DNA from: Pseudazoarcus sp963975885
GTDB taxonomy: Bacteria; Pseudomonadota; Gammaproteobacteria; Burkholderiales; Rhodocyclaceae
DNA: 64,000 bases
Assembly (NCBI GenBank): GCA_963975885.1
Contig: CAXBIS010000015.1
Location: 1 to 64,000, forward strand
Direction: 5' to 3'
Both the position numbers and the translations under genes were made by a program. Below are positions 43,795 to 54,627 of the stretch, in pieces (within the stretch, counting starts at the first letter, position 1; the number at the start of each line of letters is the position of its first letter). The notes under the pieces were generated by a model. The model was given only the letters and a program-made list of their open reading frames with translations. It ran no database searches and was not told the DNA's origin.

Positions 43795-44862
43795 ATGAAC
43801 CGGATCCCTCACGCCGCGCTGATTGCGTTGGCGGCATTGTCGATGATCGCGTCCACGGCGCAGGCGACGCCGGTCGGCGCCTATGTGGGCATACTGCCTT
43901 GCGCCGACTGCCCAGGCATCGAACTGCGCCTGGATCTGCTGGAAGACGGCGCGTTTCACCAGCGCAGCGTGTATCGGGACCGCTCCGGCAGCTTCGACGC
44001 AGTCGGACGCTGGGAAGAAGACGACACCAGGCTGCGGCTGCACTACCCGGACGCGGACATCGTTCACTTCGCAGTCGAAGAAGACAGCCTGAAGCTGCTC
44101 GACCGGCAGGGGCAGCCGATCGACTCGCGCCGCGATCACAGGCTCTACCGCTCCGCGCGACTCGGCCGCATCGAGCCGCGTGTACGCCTCGAAGGTCACT
44201 TCAGCTACTACGCCGACAGCGCGACGCTGCACGATTGCGCGACCGATCGACGCATGCCGGTGGCGATGGAAGGGGAGTATCTGCGGCTGGAACGCGCGTG
44301 GAGTCACGCGCGCGCGACACGGCAGCGACCGCTGCCGGCAGTCGTGCAGGCGCGCATCGTGCACCGCGTGAACATGGAGGGCCCCGCCCGCCCGACGGTA
44401 ATCGTCGAGCGCCTGCTATCGGCCGGCGCTGCGGTGTCGTGCACTCCCAAAGGAATCGCCACGTTGTACGACACGCAATGGACGGCGCTGCGCATCGGCG
44501 ACCGCGACGTACCGGCCGACGCTCGCCCCGCGCACCTGCGCTTTGCCGAGGGCATGCCGATACGAGTATCCGGCTCGACCGGCTGCAATCGCTTCAACGG
44601 CACGGCCACACTCACCGGTGGCTCGCTGCTGGTCGGCGCGCTGGGCACGACGCGCATGGCCTGCCCAGACAACGGTCTGCGCGAGCGCGCCTTTCTCGAC
44701 GCCCTGGATGCCGCACGCAGCTGGCGCATCCGCGAGCGGCATCTCGAACTGCTCGATGCGAAGGGACGTACGGTGGCGGTTTTCGACGCCGATCAGCGCG
44801 GCAAGCGGCATGCCGAATCGGGCTTGCGCCACAACGAGCGAGCACGCAACACCAGCCGATAG
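43795..44862 (+). CDS. Exported NlpE-like / META domain protein
   Basis: A 355-aa protein with a cleavable signal peptide (about 1-24, ending QAT). An NlpE N-terminal domain with the CADCPGIE motif (36-43) follows, and a C-terminal META (HslJ-like) domain has GSTGCNRFNG (about 259-268) and RMACP. NlpE senses copper and adhesion at the envelope and META domains occur in stress proteins, so an envelope-stress role is plausible. No lipobox cysteine is visible, unlike NlpE. Strong AAGGAGG six bases before the ATG. Its last 70 bp overlap the convergent DCC gene. Confidence 0.87.
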   Translation: MNRIPHAALIALAALSMIASTAQATPVGAYVGILPCADCPGIELRLDLLEDGAFHQRSVYRDRSGSFDAVGRWEEDDTRLRLHYPDADIVHFAVEEDSLKLLDRQGQPIDSRRDHRLYRSARLGRIEPRVRLEGHFSYYADSATLHDCATDRRMPVAMEGEYLRLERAWSHARATRQRPLPAVVQARIVHRVNMEGPARPTVIVERLLSAGAAVSCTPKGIATLYDTQWTALRIGDRDVPADARPAHLRFAEGMPIRVSGSTGCNRFNGTATLTGGSLLVGALGTTRMACPDNGLRERAFLDALDAARSWRIRERHLELLDAKGRTVAVFDADQRGKRHAESGLRHNERARNTSR

Positions 44863-45176
44863 CCCAGCTCCAGCACATGCACGACGCCGGGTAGCGCGGC
44901 GATGCGGCCAAGGGCGCGAAATCGCGGAAGCTGCTGCCACAGCAGCGCGAAACCGAGCGCACCCGAAGCCAGCCGCCCGCCCGGTCGACGGACGTGAAAA
45001 CGCGCCATCGCGGCGTCGAAATCGAGATCGTCGCCAAGTGAGCGCGGGTCGGCTTCGACCAGATTCACCCAGTCGACGCCATCGGCCCCCGGTTGGCGAC
45101 GGTAGAAGCCAATCTCGCGTCGGCAAAGCGGACAGCCGCCGTCGTAATACACGGTGAGTCGTTGCGCTTCGCTCAT
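44793..45176 (-). CDS. DCC-family thiol-disulfide oxidoreductase (DUF393)
   Basis: A 127-aa protein with the complete DUF393 motif VYYDGGCPLCRREIGFYRR (cysteines 15 and 18) and the later FHVRRPGGRLASGALGF segment. The CxxC suggests thiol-disulfide exchange; physiological partners are unknown. It overlaps the small Cys-rich gene upstream by four bases and the NlpE/META gene by 70 bp at the 3' ends. Confidence 0.92.
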   Translation of the reverse strand: MSEAQRLTVYYDGGCPLCRREIGFYRRQPGADGVDWVNLVEADPRSLGDDLDFDAAMARFHVRRPGGRLASGALGFALLWQQLPRFRALGRIAALPGVVHVLELGYRLVLRARSLWRKPDSACRLPR

Positions 45177-45298
45177 GCGTTCTCCGTGAGGAAGTCGAAC
45201 AGACCGGCCTCCGACACATCATCCGGCGCTGGTAGCGAACGGCATACGCAATACCCATCGGGCTGACGACACCCCGCTTCTTGTCGTAGACAATTCAT
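45173..45298 (-). CDS. Small cysteine-rich protein coupled to DCC protein
   Basis: A 41-aa product MNCLRQEAGCRQPDGYCVCR followed by an acidic tail ending FDFLTENA. It has four cysteines in the first 20 residues. GGAGG lies ten bases before the ATG at 45298, and the stop overlaps the DCC start (ATGA), which supports real coupled translation. I do not recognise the family; it may be a metal-binding partner or substrate of the thiol oxidoreductase. Confidence 0.65.
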   Translation of the reverse strand: MNCLRQEAGCRQPDGYCVCRSLPAPDDVSEAGLFDFLTENA

Positions 45299-45348
45299 GA
45301 TGCACGGACCTCCGACCCGCGGACAAGTTCGTTCGACGGCCACGACCC

Positions 45349-46272
45349 TCACAAGTCGGCCAGCATTCCCTGCTGCGCCAGCGATTCGACATGCTCGCAA
45401 ATCCGGCCCGGTGTCGTGAACCAGATGTCGCCCCGATCGCGTGCGGCCGCGCAATGCTCGAGCGCGCGGCGCAGATGGCGCAGCCGGTAAGGCTGGCCCA
45501 CCAGATAGGGATGCAGCGCGACGCCCATCACCAGCGGTTGGCGCGCGGACTGTTCGAGCATCTCGTCGAACTGGTCGATGATCATGTCGGCAAAGTCGCG
45601 GCCATCGAGCTTGCGCGCGACGATCATCGGGATGTCGTTGAGTTCCTGCGGATAAGGGATGGACCACAACGGGCCATGCGCGGTGCGCATGCGCACCGGC
45701 TGATCATCGTGCGCCCAGTTGAGGTTGTAGCGGTAGCCGGTCTCGGCGAGCAGATCGGGCGTATGGCGACTCTCGGAAATCCACGGCGACAACCAGCCGG
45801 TGGGCGCGCAGCCGCTCGCCTCGGCGATGCGTTCGCGGCAGGCCGCGAGCAGCGCACGCTCGGCGTCGACGTCGAGGTCGGCCTGACGCACCGCATTGGT
45901 ATGCCCGTGGCCAATGATCTCGTCGCCGCGCGCCACGCAGGCCGCGACGACTTCCGGGCAGTGGTCATACAGCGCGGTGTTGATCAGCGTACCCGAGGGC
46001 AGGCCGAGCGCGTCGAACAGCTCCAGACATCTCCAGACGCCTACGCGGTTCCCGTACTCACGCCACGAGTAATTGAGTACATCCGGTTCCGGAGAAGGCG
46101 GGCCAAGTGCCGCACCCAGCCCTTCGCCGAAGGCGAAATGTTCGATGTTGAAGCCCAGATACACGGCCAGACGGGCTCCACCCGGCCAGACGTAGTCAGG
46201 GCGGTCGTGAATGCCACGGTAGGCAAAGCGACCGTGGTCAGGCAACGGCGGAAGGACTTCGGATCGGCTCAT
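45349..46272 (-). CDS. Polysaccharide deacetylase family protein (PuuE/allantoinase-like)
   Basis: A 307-aa NodB-fold carbohydrate-esterase-4-like protein without a signal peptide: AVYLGFNIEHFAFGEG, TLINTALYDHCPEVV, GDEIIGHGHTNA and GVALHPYLVGQPYR. The lack of an export signal and the sequence type fit cytosolic members such as allantoinase PuuE or related amidohydrolases rather than cell-wall deacetylases. It lies 10 bp downstream of the NTF2-like gene and near an ABC uptake system, suggesting a catabolic role. Confidence 0.87.
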   Translation of the reverse strand: MSRSEVLPPLPDHGRFAYRGIHDRPDYVWPGGARLAVYLGFNIEHFAFGEGLGAALGPPSPEPDVLNYSWREYGNRVGVWRCLELFDALGLPSGTLINTALYDHCPEVVAACVARGDEIIGHGHTNAVRQADLDVDAERALLAACRERIAEASGCAPTGWLSPWISESRHTPDLLAETGYRYNLNWAHDDQPVRMRTAHGPLWSIPYPQELNDIPMIVARKLDGRDFADMIIDQFDEMLEQSARQPLVMGVALHPYLVGQPYRLRHLRRALEHCAAARDRGDIWFTTPGRICEHVESLAQQGMLADL

Positions 46273-46282
46273 CGGGCTCTCC

Positions 46283-46720
46283 TCACTGTTGCAGGCCGGC
46301 GCGCTGCAGCAACCATTCTGCGCTGTCGTTCCACACCGACATCTCGACAATCTTTGCGTCTCGCAGCACGTAGCGGTCCACGTAGCGATTGCCTTCGAAC
46401 GGCGTGCCGTCGGGCCATGCGCCATGCAGCGTTCCCAGCGCGTAGACGATGGCGCATCCATCGTCTGCGCCGCACACCACCTCGTAGCGCTCAAAGCGCT
46501 TCTTGACCCAGGCGTAGCGGCGCGCGTTGAAGGCCGCGCATTCGGACGGATCGCTCATCTGGCGTCCGCCGGTAAAACGGATGCGCATGTCCGGCGCCAT
46601 GAAGGCCCTCGCGCCCTCCGGATCCGGGACCATGATCATGCGCAGAAAGCGGTCCACGCTTGCTACCGCCGCGCGGGCGGCCTCGGTATCGGCAATGATC
46701 TCTACAGGTGCGTCACTCAT
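46283..46720 (-). CDS. NTF2-like / SnoaL-like domain protein
   Basis: A 145-aa cone-fold protein (ASVDRFLRMIMVPDPEGAR, FMAPDMRIRFTGG, GNRYVDRYVLRDAKIVEMSVW). Members include isomerases, hydratases and non-enzymatic pocket proteins in degradative pathways. Start ATG 46720. It is probably co-transcribed with the deacetylase gene and divergent from the SDR gene. Confidence 0.85.
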   Translation of the reverse strand: MSDAPVEIIADTEAARAAVASVDRFLRMIMVPDPEGARAFMAPDMRIRFTGGRQMSDPSECAAFNARRYAWVKKRFERYEVVCGADDGCAIVYALGTLHGAWPDGTPFEGNRYVDRYVLRDAKIVEMSVWNDSAEWLLQRAGLQQ

Positions 46721-46934
46721 GATGAATTCCTCGAACTTGCACGAAATTGGTGCGGCCAGGAGTCACTGAAGAATGCGAAAAAACGCATACACGTTGGCCC
46801 GATTTTTGCTGAAGGTTATGTATGCAAACCGCTGCGGTCGGCGGGCAGAAAGCCATGCGTGATGGGCCTCCGATCTCGTCCGCACGAACCGAGTCCGCCA
46901 CCCGCGTACAACCACCGGAGCCAATGGAGTCGTC

Positions 46935-47696
46935 ATGCAGCAGAAGAAGATCACACTCGTCACCGGAGGGGGCATCGGCATCGGCCGAGCCACCGCCATC
47001 GCATCGGCCGGGGCTGGCCATCATGTCGTCGTCACCGATGTGCTCGAACGCGAAGGCAACGACGTCGTCGAGCACATCCGCGCAACCGGCGGCAGCGCCG
47101 AATTCATGCTGCTGGACGTGCGCTCCACACCCCAGGCGGACAGCGTGGTGCGAGCCGTGGAAGAGGCGCACGGAGCCATCGATGCACTGGTGCTCAACGC
47201 CGGCATCGCTCACCGCGTGCCGCTGCCCCAACTGAGCGACGAGAAATGGGACATCACCCACGACATCGACCTCAAGGGCATGTTTCGCGTGGCGCGTGCT
47301 GCCTTGCCGCACATGCGCAGCCGGGGCAGCGGCGCCATCGTCTGCCTGACCTCGCTGATGGGCGTGGCCTGGGGCTGGAACGAACACGTGCACTACTCCG
47401 CCGCCAAGGCCGGCGTCGTGGGTCTGATGCGGGGGCTGGCGATGGAGGTGGCGCGAGACGGTGTGCGTGTCAACGCCGTCTCGCCCGGCTTCGTCGAAAC
47501 CGCGCAACTGGCCTCCGAGGAACACTCTCTGGGCCGCGAGGGCATTCGCAAGGCGGCCGAGTTCATTCCGCTGGGGCGCGTCGGCCAGCCCGACGACGTC
47601 GCCGACGTCATTCTCTTCCTGGCCTCGCCGGCCGCACGCTACATCACCGGTCAGGTCATCGTTGTCGACGGCGGCCTCGTCGTCACGGGCCGCTGA
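46935..47696 (+). CDS. SDR family oxidoreductase
   Basis: A 253-aa Rossmann-fold dehydrogenase. The cofactor loop is VTGGGIGIGRATA (9-21), NAGI follows, and the catalytic set is S (CLTSLMG), Y (HYSAAKAG) and K. PGFVET and the C-terminal YITGQVIVVDGG are typical classical SDR features. D40 in VTDVLE suggests NAD preference. The 214-bp spacer before it, shared with the NTF2-like gene, should hold divergent promoters. Confidence 0.93.
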   Translation: MQQKKITLVTGGGIGIGRATAIASAGAGHHVVVTDVLEREGNDVVEHIRATGGSAEFMLLDVRSTPQADSVVRAVEEAHGAIDALVLNAGIAHRVPLPQLSDEKWDITHDIDLKGMFRVARAALPHMRSRGSGAIVCLTSLMGVAWGWNEHVHYSAAKAGVVGLMRGLAMEVARDGVRVNAVSPGFVETAQLASEEHSLGREGIRKAAEFIPLGRVGQPDDVADVILFLASPAARYITGQVIVVDGGLVVTGR

Positions 47697-47739
47697 GTTG
47701 CCGATACCAGTCAGCGCAGCCGTCGCACCCCGCGAGGCA

Positions 47740-47769
47740 AAGCAATCTCCCGACGGCTGGAGATTGCTT
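47740..47769. terminator. Possible bidirectional terminator hairpin
   Basis: AAGCAATCTCC, an 8-base loop, then GGAGATTGCTT is a perfect 11-bp stem between the convergent SDR and livF genes. The stem ends in AA/TT pairs, but no long T-run follows on either strand, so termination strength is uncertain. Confidence 0.5.
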
Positions 47770-47806
47770 GCTCGCCTTACACTTCGCATGAACAAAGTCC
47801 TTCCGG

Positions 47807-48531
47807 TCAATGCCCGCGGCGGCCCAGGTAGGCCTCCATCACGCGCGGGTCCGACGCAAGAGCCCTGGATTCGCCTGAAATCGACACCACACCGTTTTCC
47901 ATCACATAGGCGCGCCGCGACACGGCAAGCGCCTGGTTGGCGAGTTGCTCGACGAGCAGCACCGCCAGACCCTCCTTGTTGAGTTCGACCAGGACCGGGA
48001 ACAGCATCTCGAGGATCTTCGGCGCCAGCCCCAGCGAAAGCTCGTCGATGACGAGCAGGCGCGGACTCGATGCCAGTCCGCGCGCGATCGCCAGCATCTG
48101 TTGCTCGCCACCCGACAGCGAACCGGCGAGCTGGGCACGACGCTCGGCCAGACGTGGGAACAGTTCGTAGGCATGCTCGATGGCCTCTTCGACCTTTGCC
48201 GGCTCACGCGAAAACACGAAAGCGCCAACCCGCAGATTGTCCTCGACGGTCTGGTCCGAGAACACGTGCCGGCCTTCGGGCACCATCGCCAGACCACGCC
48301 GCACCATGGCGTGAGAAGGCAGGCCGGTGACGTCCTCGCCGTCGAACTCGATGCGCCCGGCCACCGGCTGGACGACCCCCGACAAGGCCTTCATCGTCGA
48401 TGACTTTCCCGCCCCGTTGGAGCCGATGACGGCAACGAAATCACCGTCTCCGACCTCGATCGAAACACCGCGTACGGCCTGAACGTGTCCGTACGCGACC
48501 TGCAGATCGGATATTCGCAGCAACATCTGGG

Positions 48532-48535
<4 letters not shown>
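47807..48535 (-). CDS. livF: Branched-chain amino acid-type ABC transporter ATPase
   Basis: A 242-aa ATPase with Walker A GSNGAGKSS (38-46), signature LSGGEQQMLAIARGLAS and Walker B LLVIDELSLGLAPKI, the LivF subtype. Its start overlaps the livM-livG fusion gene (4 bp). It powers the LivH/LivM importer together with the fused LivG domain. Confidence 0.94.
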
Positions 48536-50357
<1,822 letters not shown>

Positions 50358-50361
<4 letters not shown>

Positions 50362-51233
50362 ACCTTCTGCACCTCCTTCGGGGAGAAGATGCCTTTCGGG
50401 AAGATCAGCAGAAGCAGGATCATCACGCTGAAGCCGACGACCTCGCGCGCAGCGGTACTGCCGAAACCTTCAACGAAGCGCTCGAGAATGCCGTAGGCGA
50501 ATCCGACGATGACCACGCCCCGGGCATTCGACATGCCGGCGATGATCGCTACCAGGAAACCCTTGAGGCCGAGCAGCAGGCCCATCGTCGCGGACACCTG
50601 CACGATGGGCGCGGCGAGGATGCCGGCAACGGCGCCCAGCGCGGCCGCCACCGCGAACGAGATGGATGCGACCCGTTTGACGTCGATGCCCATCAGGCCG
50701 GCAGCCATCGGGTTGAGCGCGACCGCGCGCATGCCGCGACCGAGCATGGTGTGTTTGTAGAAGCCGTCGAGCGCGAACAGCAGCCCGATTGCGGCCACCG
50801 GTATGAGCAGCTCGTGCATGAACACGCCCGCGCCCATGAAGATGATGGGCTCGTCCATCAACGGCGACGGCAGCGAACGCGGGTCGGAACCGAAGGTGAT
50901 GGTGACGAAGGCCTCGATCATCAGGCCGATGGCGATCGTCGACAGCATCCACCCGATCGACGATGAGCCATGATTCAAGGGCCGCACCGCGATGCGCTCG
51001 ATGATCACGCCGAAAACGGCGGCCACGGCGATCGCAATCGGAATCCCGAGGTAGAGCGGGATGCCCGACCACATCAGCGCGACGGAGATCACCGCGCCGA
51101 TCATCAGGGTGTCGCCGTGCGCGAAGTTCACCGCGCGCACCGCCGACCACATGATGTAGAAGCCAAGCGCGACGATCGCGTAGATCGCCCCGATGACCAT
51201 TCCGGACAACAAGTACTGGATGTAGGCTGACAT
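50358..51233 (-). CDS. livH: Branched-chain amino acid-type ABC transporter permease
   Basis: A 291-aa LivH permease: YIQYLLSGMVIGAIYAIVALGF at the start (in part), NFAHGDTLMIGAV, NHGSSSIGWMLSTIAIG and the GLKGFLVAIIAGMSNARG cytoplasmic loop. ATG 51233 has GAGG before it; an ATG four codons upstream is possible. The substrate-binding-protein gene lies 135 bp upstream. Confidence 0.94.
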
Positions 51234-51337
51234 GACGCCTCGCATTCCCGGTCGCGCAGCCGCCCTGCGCCCGCGCGGAACGGGGCGGCGCTGACCCGAA
51301 AGGGTTGTGAATCCGTTGGAAACTTGTGACCCTGACG

Positions 51338-51361
51338 CGGGCCGACCGCAGCCGGCCCGCG
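51338..51361 (-). other. Intercistronic stem-loop between binding-protein gene and livH
   Basis: GCGGGCCG, an 8-base loop, CGGCCCGC forms an 8-bp GC stem 8 bp after the binding-protein stop codon. There is no T-run downstream on the minus strand. Such hairpins often stabilise the binding-protein mRNA or attenuate transcription into the permease genes. Confidence 0.5.
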
Positions 51362-51368
51362 CAGGCGA

Positions 51369-52544
51369 TCAGTTGCCGTAAGGAGTCTGGTCGATCGGCT
51401 GGATCCGGCCATCGTGCCACGCCGTCCAGACGTAGTTCTCCGGCAGGATGGCGTTGTGGCGACCAGGCTCGAAGGCCGGCGAGTAGTTCTGCACGATTCC
51501 CTGGTGATGAACGTCGTAGAGCGCCTCGCGTACCTTGCTGCGGTCATACTCGCCCGCCTTCTTGATGGCTTCGGCGAGGATGTAGACGGCGTCGTAGGTG
51601 TTGGCCGCACCCGAGCCGTGACGGATTTCGTCCGGCGACTTGAGGCCGTAGTCCTTCATGATGGTGTCCAGAACGGCCTGCGGCTGCTCGGCCAGATCGC
51701 CCATCCAAGAGTAGGTCTGCAGCACGATCATGCCGTCGGCGAGATCGCCGGCCAGTTCACCCAGCGTTCCGGTGTTGCCCCACGCCGAAACGATGGTCGG
51801 CTTGTATCCGATGCGCTGCATCGAACGCAGGATCTGGTTGGCCTCGAGGTCGCGCGAGTAAAGGATGATGGTGTCGACCTTGGCGTCACGCAGGCGCATC
51901 AGTTGCGCCGTCATGTCGCGATCTTCCCACTTGAACGATTCCATGCCGCCGACCGTGGCACCTTCGGCCTCTGCACTCGCCTTCAGGTCGGGCACCGCAC
52001 CCTGGCCCCAGCCGGTGTCCTCGTACATGACGCCAACCACGCCGCTCTTGGTCACTTCCTTGCTCTTGCGGATCAACGCCAACGCCTGCCAGCGGTCGAA
52101 CATCGACACGCGGAACATGTAGTTGGGATCGCGTCCGTTCTCGGTGATCTTGGTACCGGCCGAGATCACCGCGATGTAGGGCATCATGGCTTCATGCACG
52201 GGCTCGACCACCGCCAGCGCTACGCCCGAGTGCCATCCGCCGAACATGGCGATGCAGTTGTCGGCCTCGGCAATGCGACGTGCGTTGTCCACGCCGCGCG
52301 GCGGCTGGCCGCCGTCGTCGTAGGTCACGAAGCTCAGCGGCTTGCCGAGCACGCCACCCGCGGCGTTGATCTCCGCGATCGCCACTTCGGCACCCATGCG
52401 AATCGACTCGGCCGCCCATGCGGTGGGGCCGGTAATCGGCAGCGACGCACCGATACAGGGTTCGGACGAATGCGCCGAAAGGGAGAGGGTTCCACCTGAA
52501 ACCAGGGCCGCTGCAAGCAGGCCACGAACTGTTCTGGAAGTCAT
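51369..52544 (-). CDS. ABC transporter periplasmic binding protein (LivK/urea type)
   Basis: A 391-aa type 1 periplasmic binding protein. It has a signal peptide (1-26), then IGASLPITGPTAWAAESIRMG, INAAGGVLGKPLSFVTYDDGGQP, and a MFRVSMFDRWQALAL inter-lobe region. The substrate may be an amino acid, urea-like or aromatic compound. The adjacent deacetylase/NTF2/SDR genes hint at a dedicated catabolic substrate, which I cannot name. AGGAGA lies before the ATG at 52544. Confidence 0.92.
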   Translation of the reverse strand: MTSRTVRGLLAAALVSGGTLSLSAHSSEPCIGASLPITGPTAWAAESIRMGAEVAIAEINAAGGVLGKPLSFVTYDDGGQPPRGVDNARRIAEADNCIAMFGGWHSGVALAVVEPVHEAMMPYIAVISAGTKITENGRDPNYMFRVSMFDRWQALALIRKSKEVTKSGVVGVMYEDTGWGQGAVPDLKASAEAEGATVGGMESFKWEDRDMTAQLMRLRDAKVDTIILYSRDLEANQILRSMQRIGYKPTIVSAWGNTGTLGELAGDLADGMIVLQTYSWMGDLAEQPQAVLDTIMKDYGLKSPDEIRHGSGAANTYDAVYILAEAIKKAGEYDRSKVREALYDVHHQGIVQNYSPAFEPGRHNAILPENYVWTAWHDGRIQPIDQTPYGN

Positions 52545-53142
52545 TGCACTGAATCTCCTAATACGGAGTCGTTTCCGGAACGACTCTTGTGGACACGAAC
52601 TTCACCTGCGCCAAACCGAAGTGCGAACAATTTTGTTGTCGGTTCTGCACACACGCAGAAGCAATTGCCGTTCCACGTTTGGAGGAAACACCACAAATCT
52701 TCCAAAGAACATGCCCGCAGCGGCCTCAATCGGCTGCGTTGAAGTCTTTTGTACACAGGTTTTTGCGCGACTCCCGGGGCATCATGTGTGCATGCGGCAA
52801 ACGTCGCTCCATCCCTGAGGTGCGTACGCCCGTTCCGCCACACACCAACCGGTCCGAGCACGAACTTTCGAGCGAATTTCTGTTCTAGACAAACCGCGCT
52901 CGTGCCAATGAAACGCGTGGGTTCTCGCGACCCGTCGGCACCCTTCCCAGCTGCGCCCGCATCATGGCGAGGCAGCGGATGGCACCCATGGGAACTGGAT
53001 CAAGCAGTTCGCGCTCCATCGAAGCGCTTCGACGCACTCGCACGCACTTCAAAGGTGCATCTGAAACACGCTGCGGACATCCGTCATCACTTCTTTGGTG
53101 CAGTGACGCGGGTGTCGCACCTAAATAGCCGAGGAAGCTCAA
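52545..53142. other. 598-bp intergenic region, no gene supported
   Basis: The spacer between the divergent binding-protein gene and the DUF3429 gene is less GC-rich than its surroundings, especially 52610-52760. It should carry both promoters and perhaps a regulator site. Open frames here lack ribosome sites and family similarity. I see no tRNA, repeat copy or riboswitch. Confidence 0.6.
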
Positions 53143-53589
53143 ATGCACGCCAGTTCAACGATTCCCGCTCCCGCCCGCTGGCTGGGCTTCGGCGGCCTGA
53201 TTCCCTTCATCGTGCTGGCCGCGGCGACACTGGCCGATTCGGCGAATGCGGCGATGTGGTCGTTCGCACTGCTGGCCTATGGCGCGGTCATCCTGAGCTT
53301 CGTCGGCGCGCTGCACTGGGGCTTTGCAACACTGCTGCAATCGCATTCTGACGCCTACCGCGGACGGCTGATGGCGTGGTCGGTCGTGCCGGCGTTGGGC
53401 GCCTGGGTGGCCTTGCTGCTGCCGGTGCGCGCCGGGCTGCTGGTCGTCGCCGCGCTGCTGGCCGTCCATCAGCTTGCCGACATGCTGATGGCGCGTCACC
53501 GCGAACTGCCCGCCTGGTATCTGCACCTGCGCACGCCGCTGAGCTTCGGTGCGGTGGCGAGCCTGGTCATCGTCGCAGGATTTCTGTGA
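53143..53589 (+). CDS. DUF3429 domain-containing membrane protein
   Basis: A 148-aa protein with four to five hydrophobic segments and the family motifs LGFGGLIPF, VGALHWGFA and the SVVPALGAWVALLLP segment. Function unknown (homologous to the TMEM69-like family). Its stop overlaps the GTG of the FAD oxidoreductase, so the two are translationally coupled, a common pairing worth noting. Confidence 0.9.
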   Translation: MHASSTIPAPARWLGFGGLIPFIVLAAATLADSANAAMWSFALLAYGAVILSFVGALHWGFATLLQSHSDAYRGRLMAWSVVPALGAWVALLLPVRAGLLVVAALLAVHQLADMLMARHRELPAWYLHLRTPLSFGAVASLVIVAGFL

Positions 53590-54557
53590 GGCCCATCGCA
53601 ATCATCGGCGCCGGCATCGCCGGTTTGAGTTGCGCCGTGCGGCTGCGCGAAGCCGGTGTGCCAGTGGAAGTCATCGAGAAATCGCGCAGCCCGGGTGGCC
53701 GCGCCGGGACATGCGGCGGCGATGGCTGGCAGTGCGATCACGGCGCACAGTATTTCACCGCGCGCGATCCAGACTTCGTCGCCGAGGTCGAGCGCTGGCT
53801 CGCAGCCGGTGTCGTCGCCACATGGACACCGCGCCTGGCGGTCTTCGACGGCACGCGGATGCATCCCAGGATCTCCGGCGAAAAGCGCTTCGTGGCACGG
53901 CCAGGCATGTCGACGCTGGGGCGCCATCTGGCCGCGGGCCTTTCGCTGCGCGAGAACACGCGGGTGACGGCGCTGGCCCATGATGTTGAAGACTGGCTCC
54001 TCGACACCGAGGAACACGGCCGGCTCGAACCCTACTCCGGCGTCGTCGTGACCGTACCGGCACCGCAAGCCGCTGCGATGCTCGCATCCGTCGCGAGCGA
54101 GCTGGCACAGGTCGCGGCCGATGCGCCCATGCACGGCTGCTGGGCATTGATTGCACGCTTCGACAACGACCCGCAGCTGGATTTCGACGCGGCCTTTGTC
54201 AACCACGGCGCCCTGAGCTGGGTCGCGCGCGACTCGTCCAAACCCGGTCGCCCCCCCGGTCACACCTGGCTGCTGCATGCGCCAGCCGACACCGAGCTCG
54301 GCGGCGAGAGCGAGGCGAAACGCGCACACATTGCCGCATCGATGATCGACGCCTTCGGCGAGCTGGGCGCGCCGTCGCCCGACAACTGGGTCCTTCATCG
54401 CTGGCGTTTTGCCCACAGCCCGGACGCGCCGGTCATCGGAGCACAATGGGACCCCGACGCACGCATCGGGCTGGCCGGCGATTGGCTGATGGGCGGACGC
54501 ATCGAGGGCGCCTGGCTGTCCGGGCGCAAGCTCGCCGAGCACATTCTCGCGGGGTAA
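53586..54557 (+). CDS. FAD-dependent oxidoreductase (renalase-like)
   Basis: A 323-aa flavoprotein: dinucleotide fold IAIIGAGIAGLSCAVRL (GxGxxG at 8-13), VIEKSRSPGGRAGT and the C-terminal FAD motif GLAGDWLMGGRIEGAWLSG. It resembles renalase-like amine-oxidase-fold NAD(P)/FAD oxidoreductases; the substrate is unknown. GTG at 53586 overlaps the DUF3429 stop codon. Confidence 0.9.
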   Translation: MRPIAIIGAGIAGLSCAVRLREAGVPVEVIEKSRSPGGRAGTCGGDGWQCDHGAQYFTARDPDFVAEVERWLAAGVVATWTPRLAVFDGTRMHPRISGEKRFVARPGMSTLGRHLAAGLSLRENTRVTALAHDVEDWLLDTEEHGRLEPYSGVVVTVPAPQAAAMLASVASELAQVAADAPMHGCWALIARFDNDPQLDFDAAFVNHGALSWVARDSSKPGRPPGHTWLLHAPADTELGGESEAKRAHIAASMIDAFGELGAPSPDNWVLHRWRFAHSPDAPVIGAQWDPDARIGLAGDWLMGGRIEGAWLSGRKLAEHILAG

Positions 54558-54558
54558 A

Positions 54559-54583
54559 CGGAAAACGGACCCTTGCGGGTCCG
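54559..54583 (-). terminator. Intrinsic terminator of gltBD
   Basis: CGGACCC, loop GCAA, GGGTCCG on the minus strand is followed by TTTTCCGTTT, giving a 7-bp stem and T-rich tail 45 bp after the gltD stop. It also separates the convergent FAD oxidoreductase gene. Confidence 0.8.
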
Positions 54584-54627
54584 TCGTCCGTACTGCAGCG
54601 CGTGAAGAACTCGTTGTGCGTGCCGCC

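Noticed and set aside
52541..52861. A 106-codon minus-strand frame upstream of the ABC binding-protein gene
   Set aside because: No ribosome site, no recognisable motif, a cysteine- and Trp-rich random-looking composition, and it overlaps the start of the binding-protein gene.
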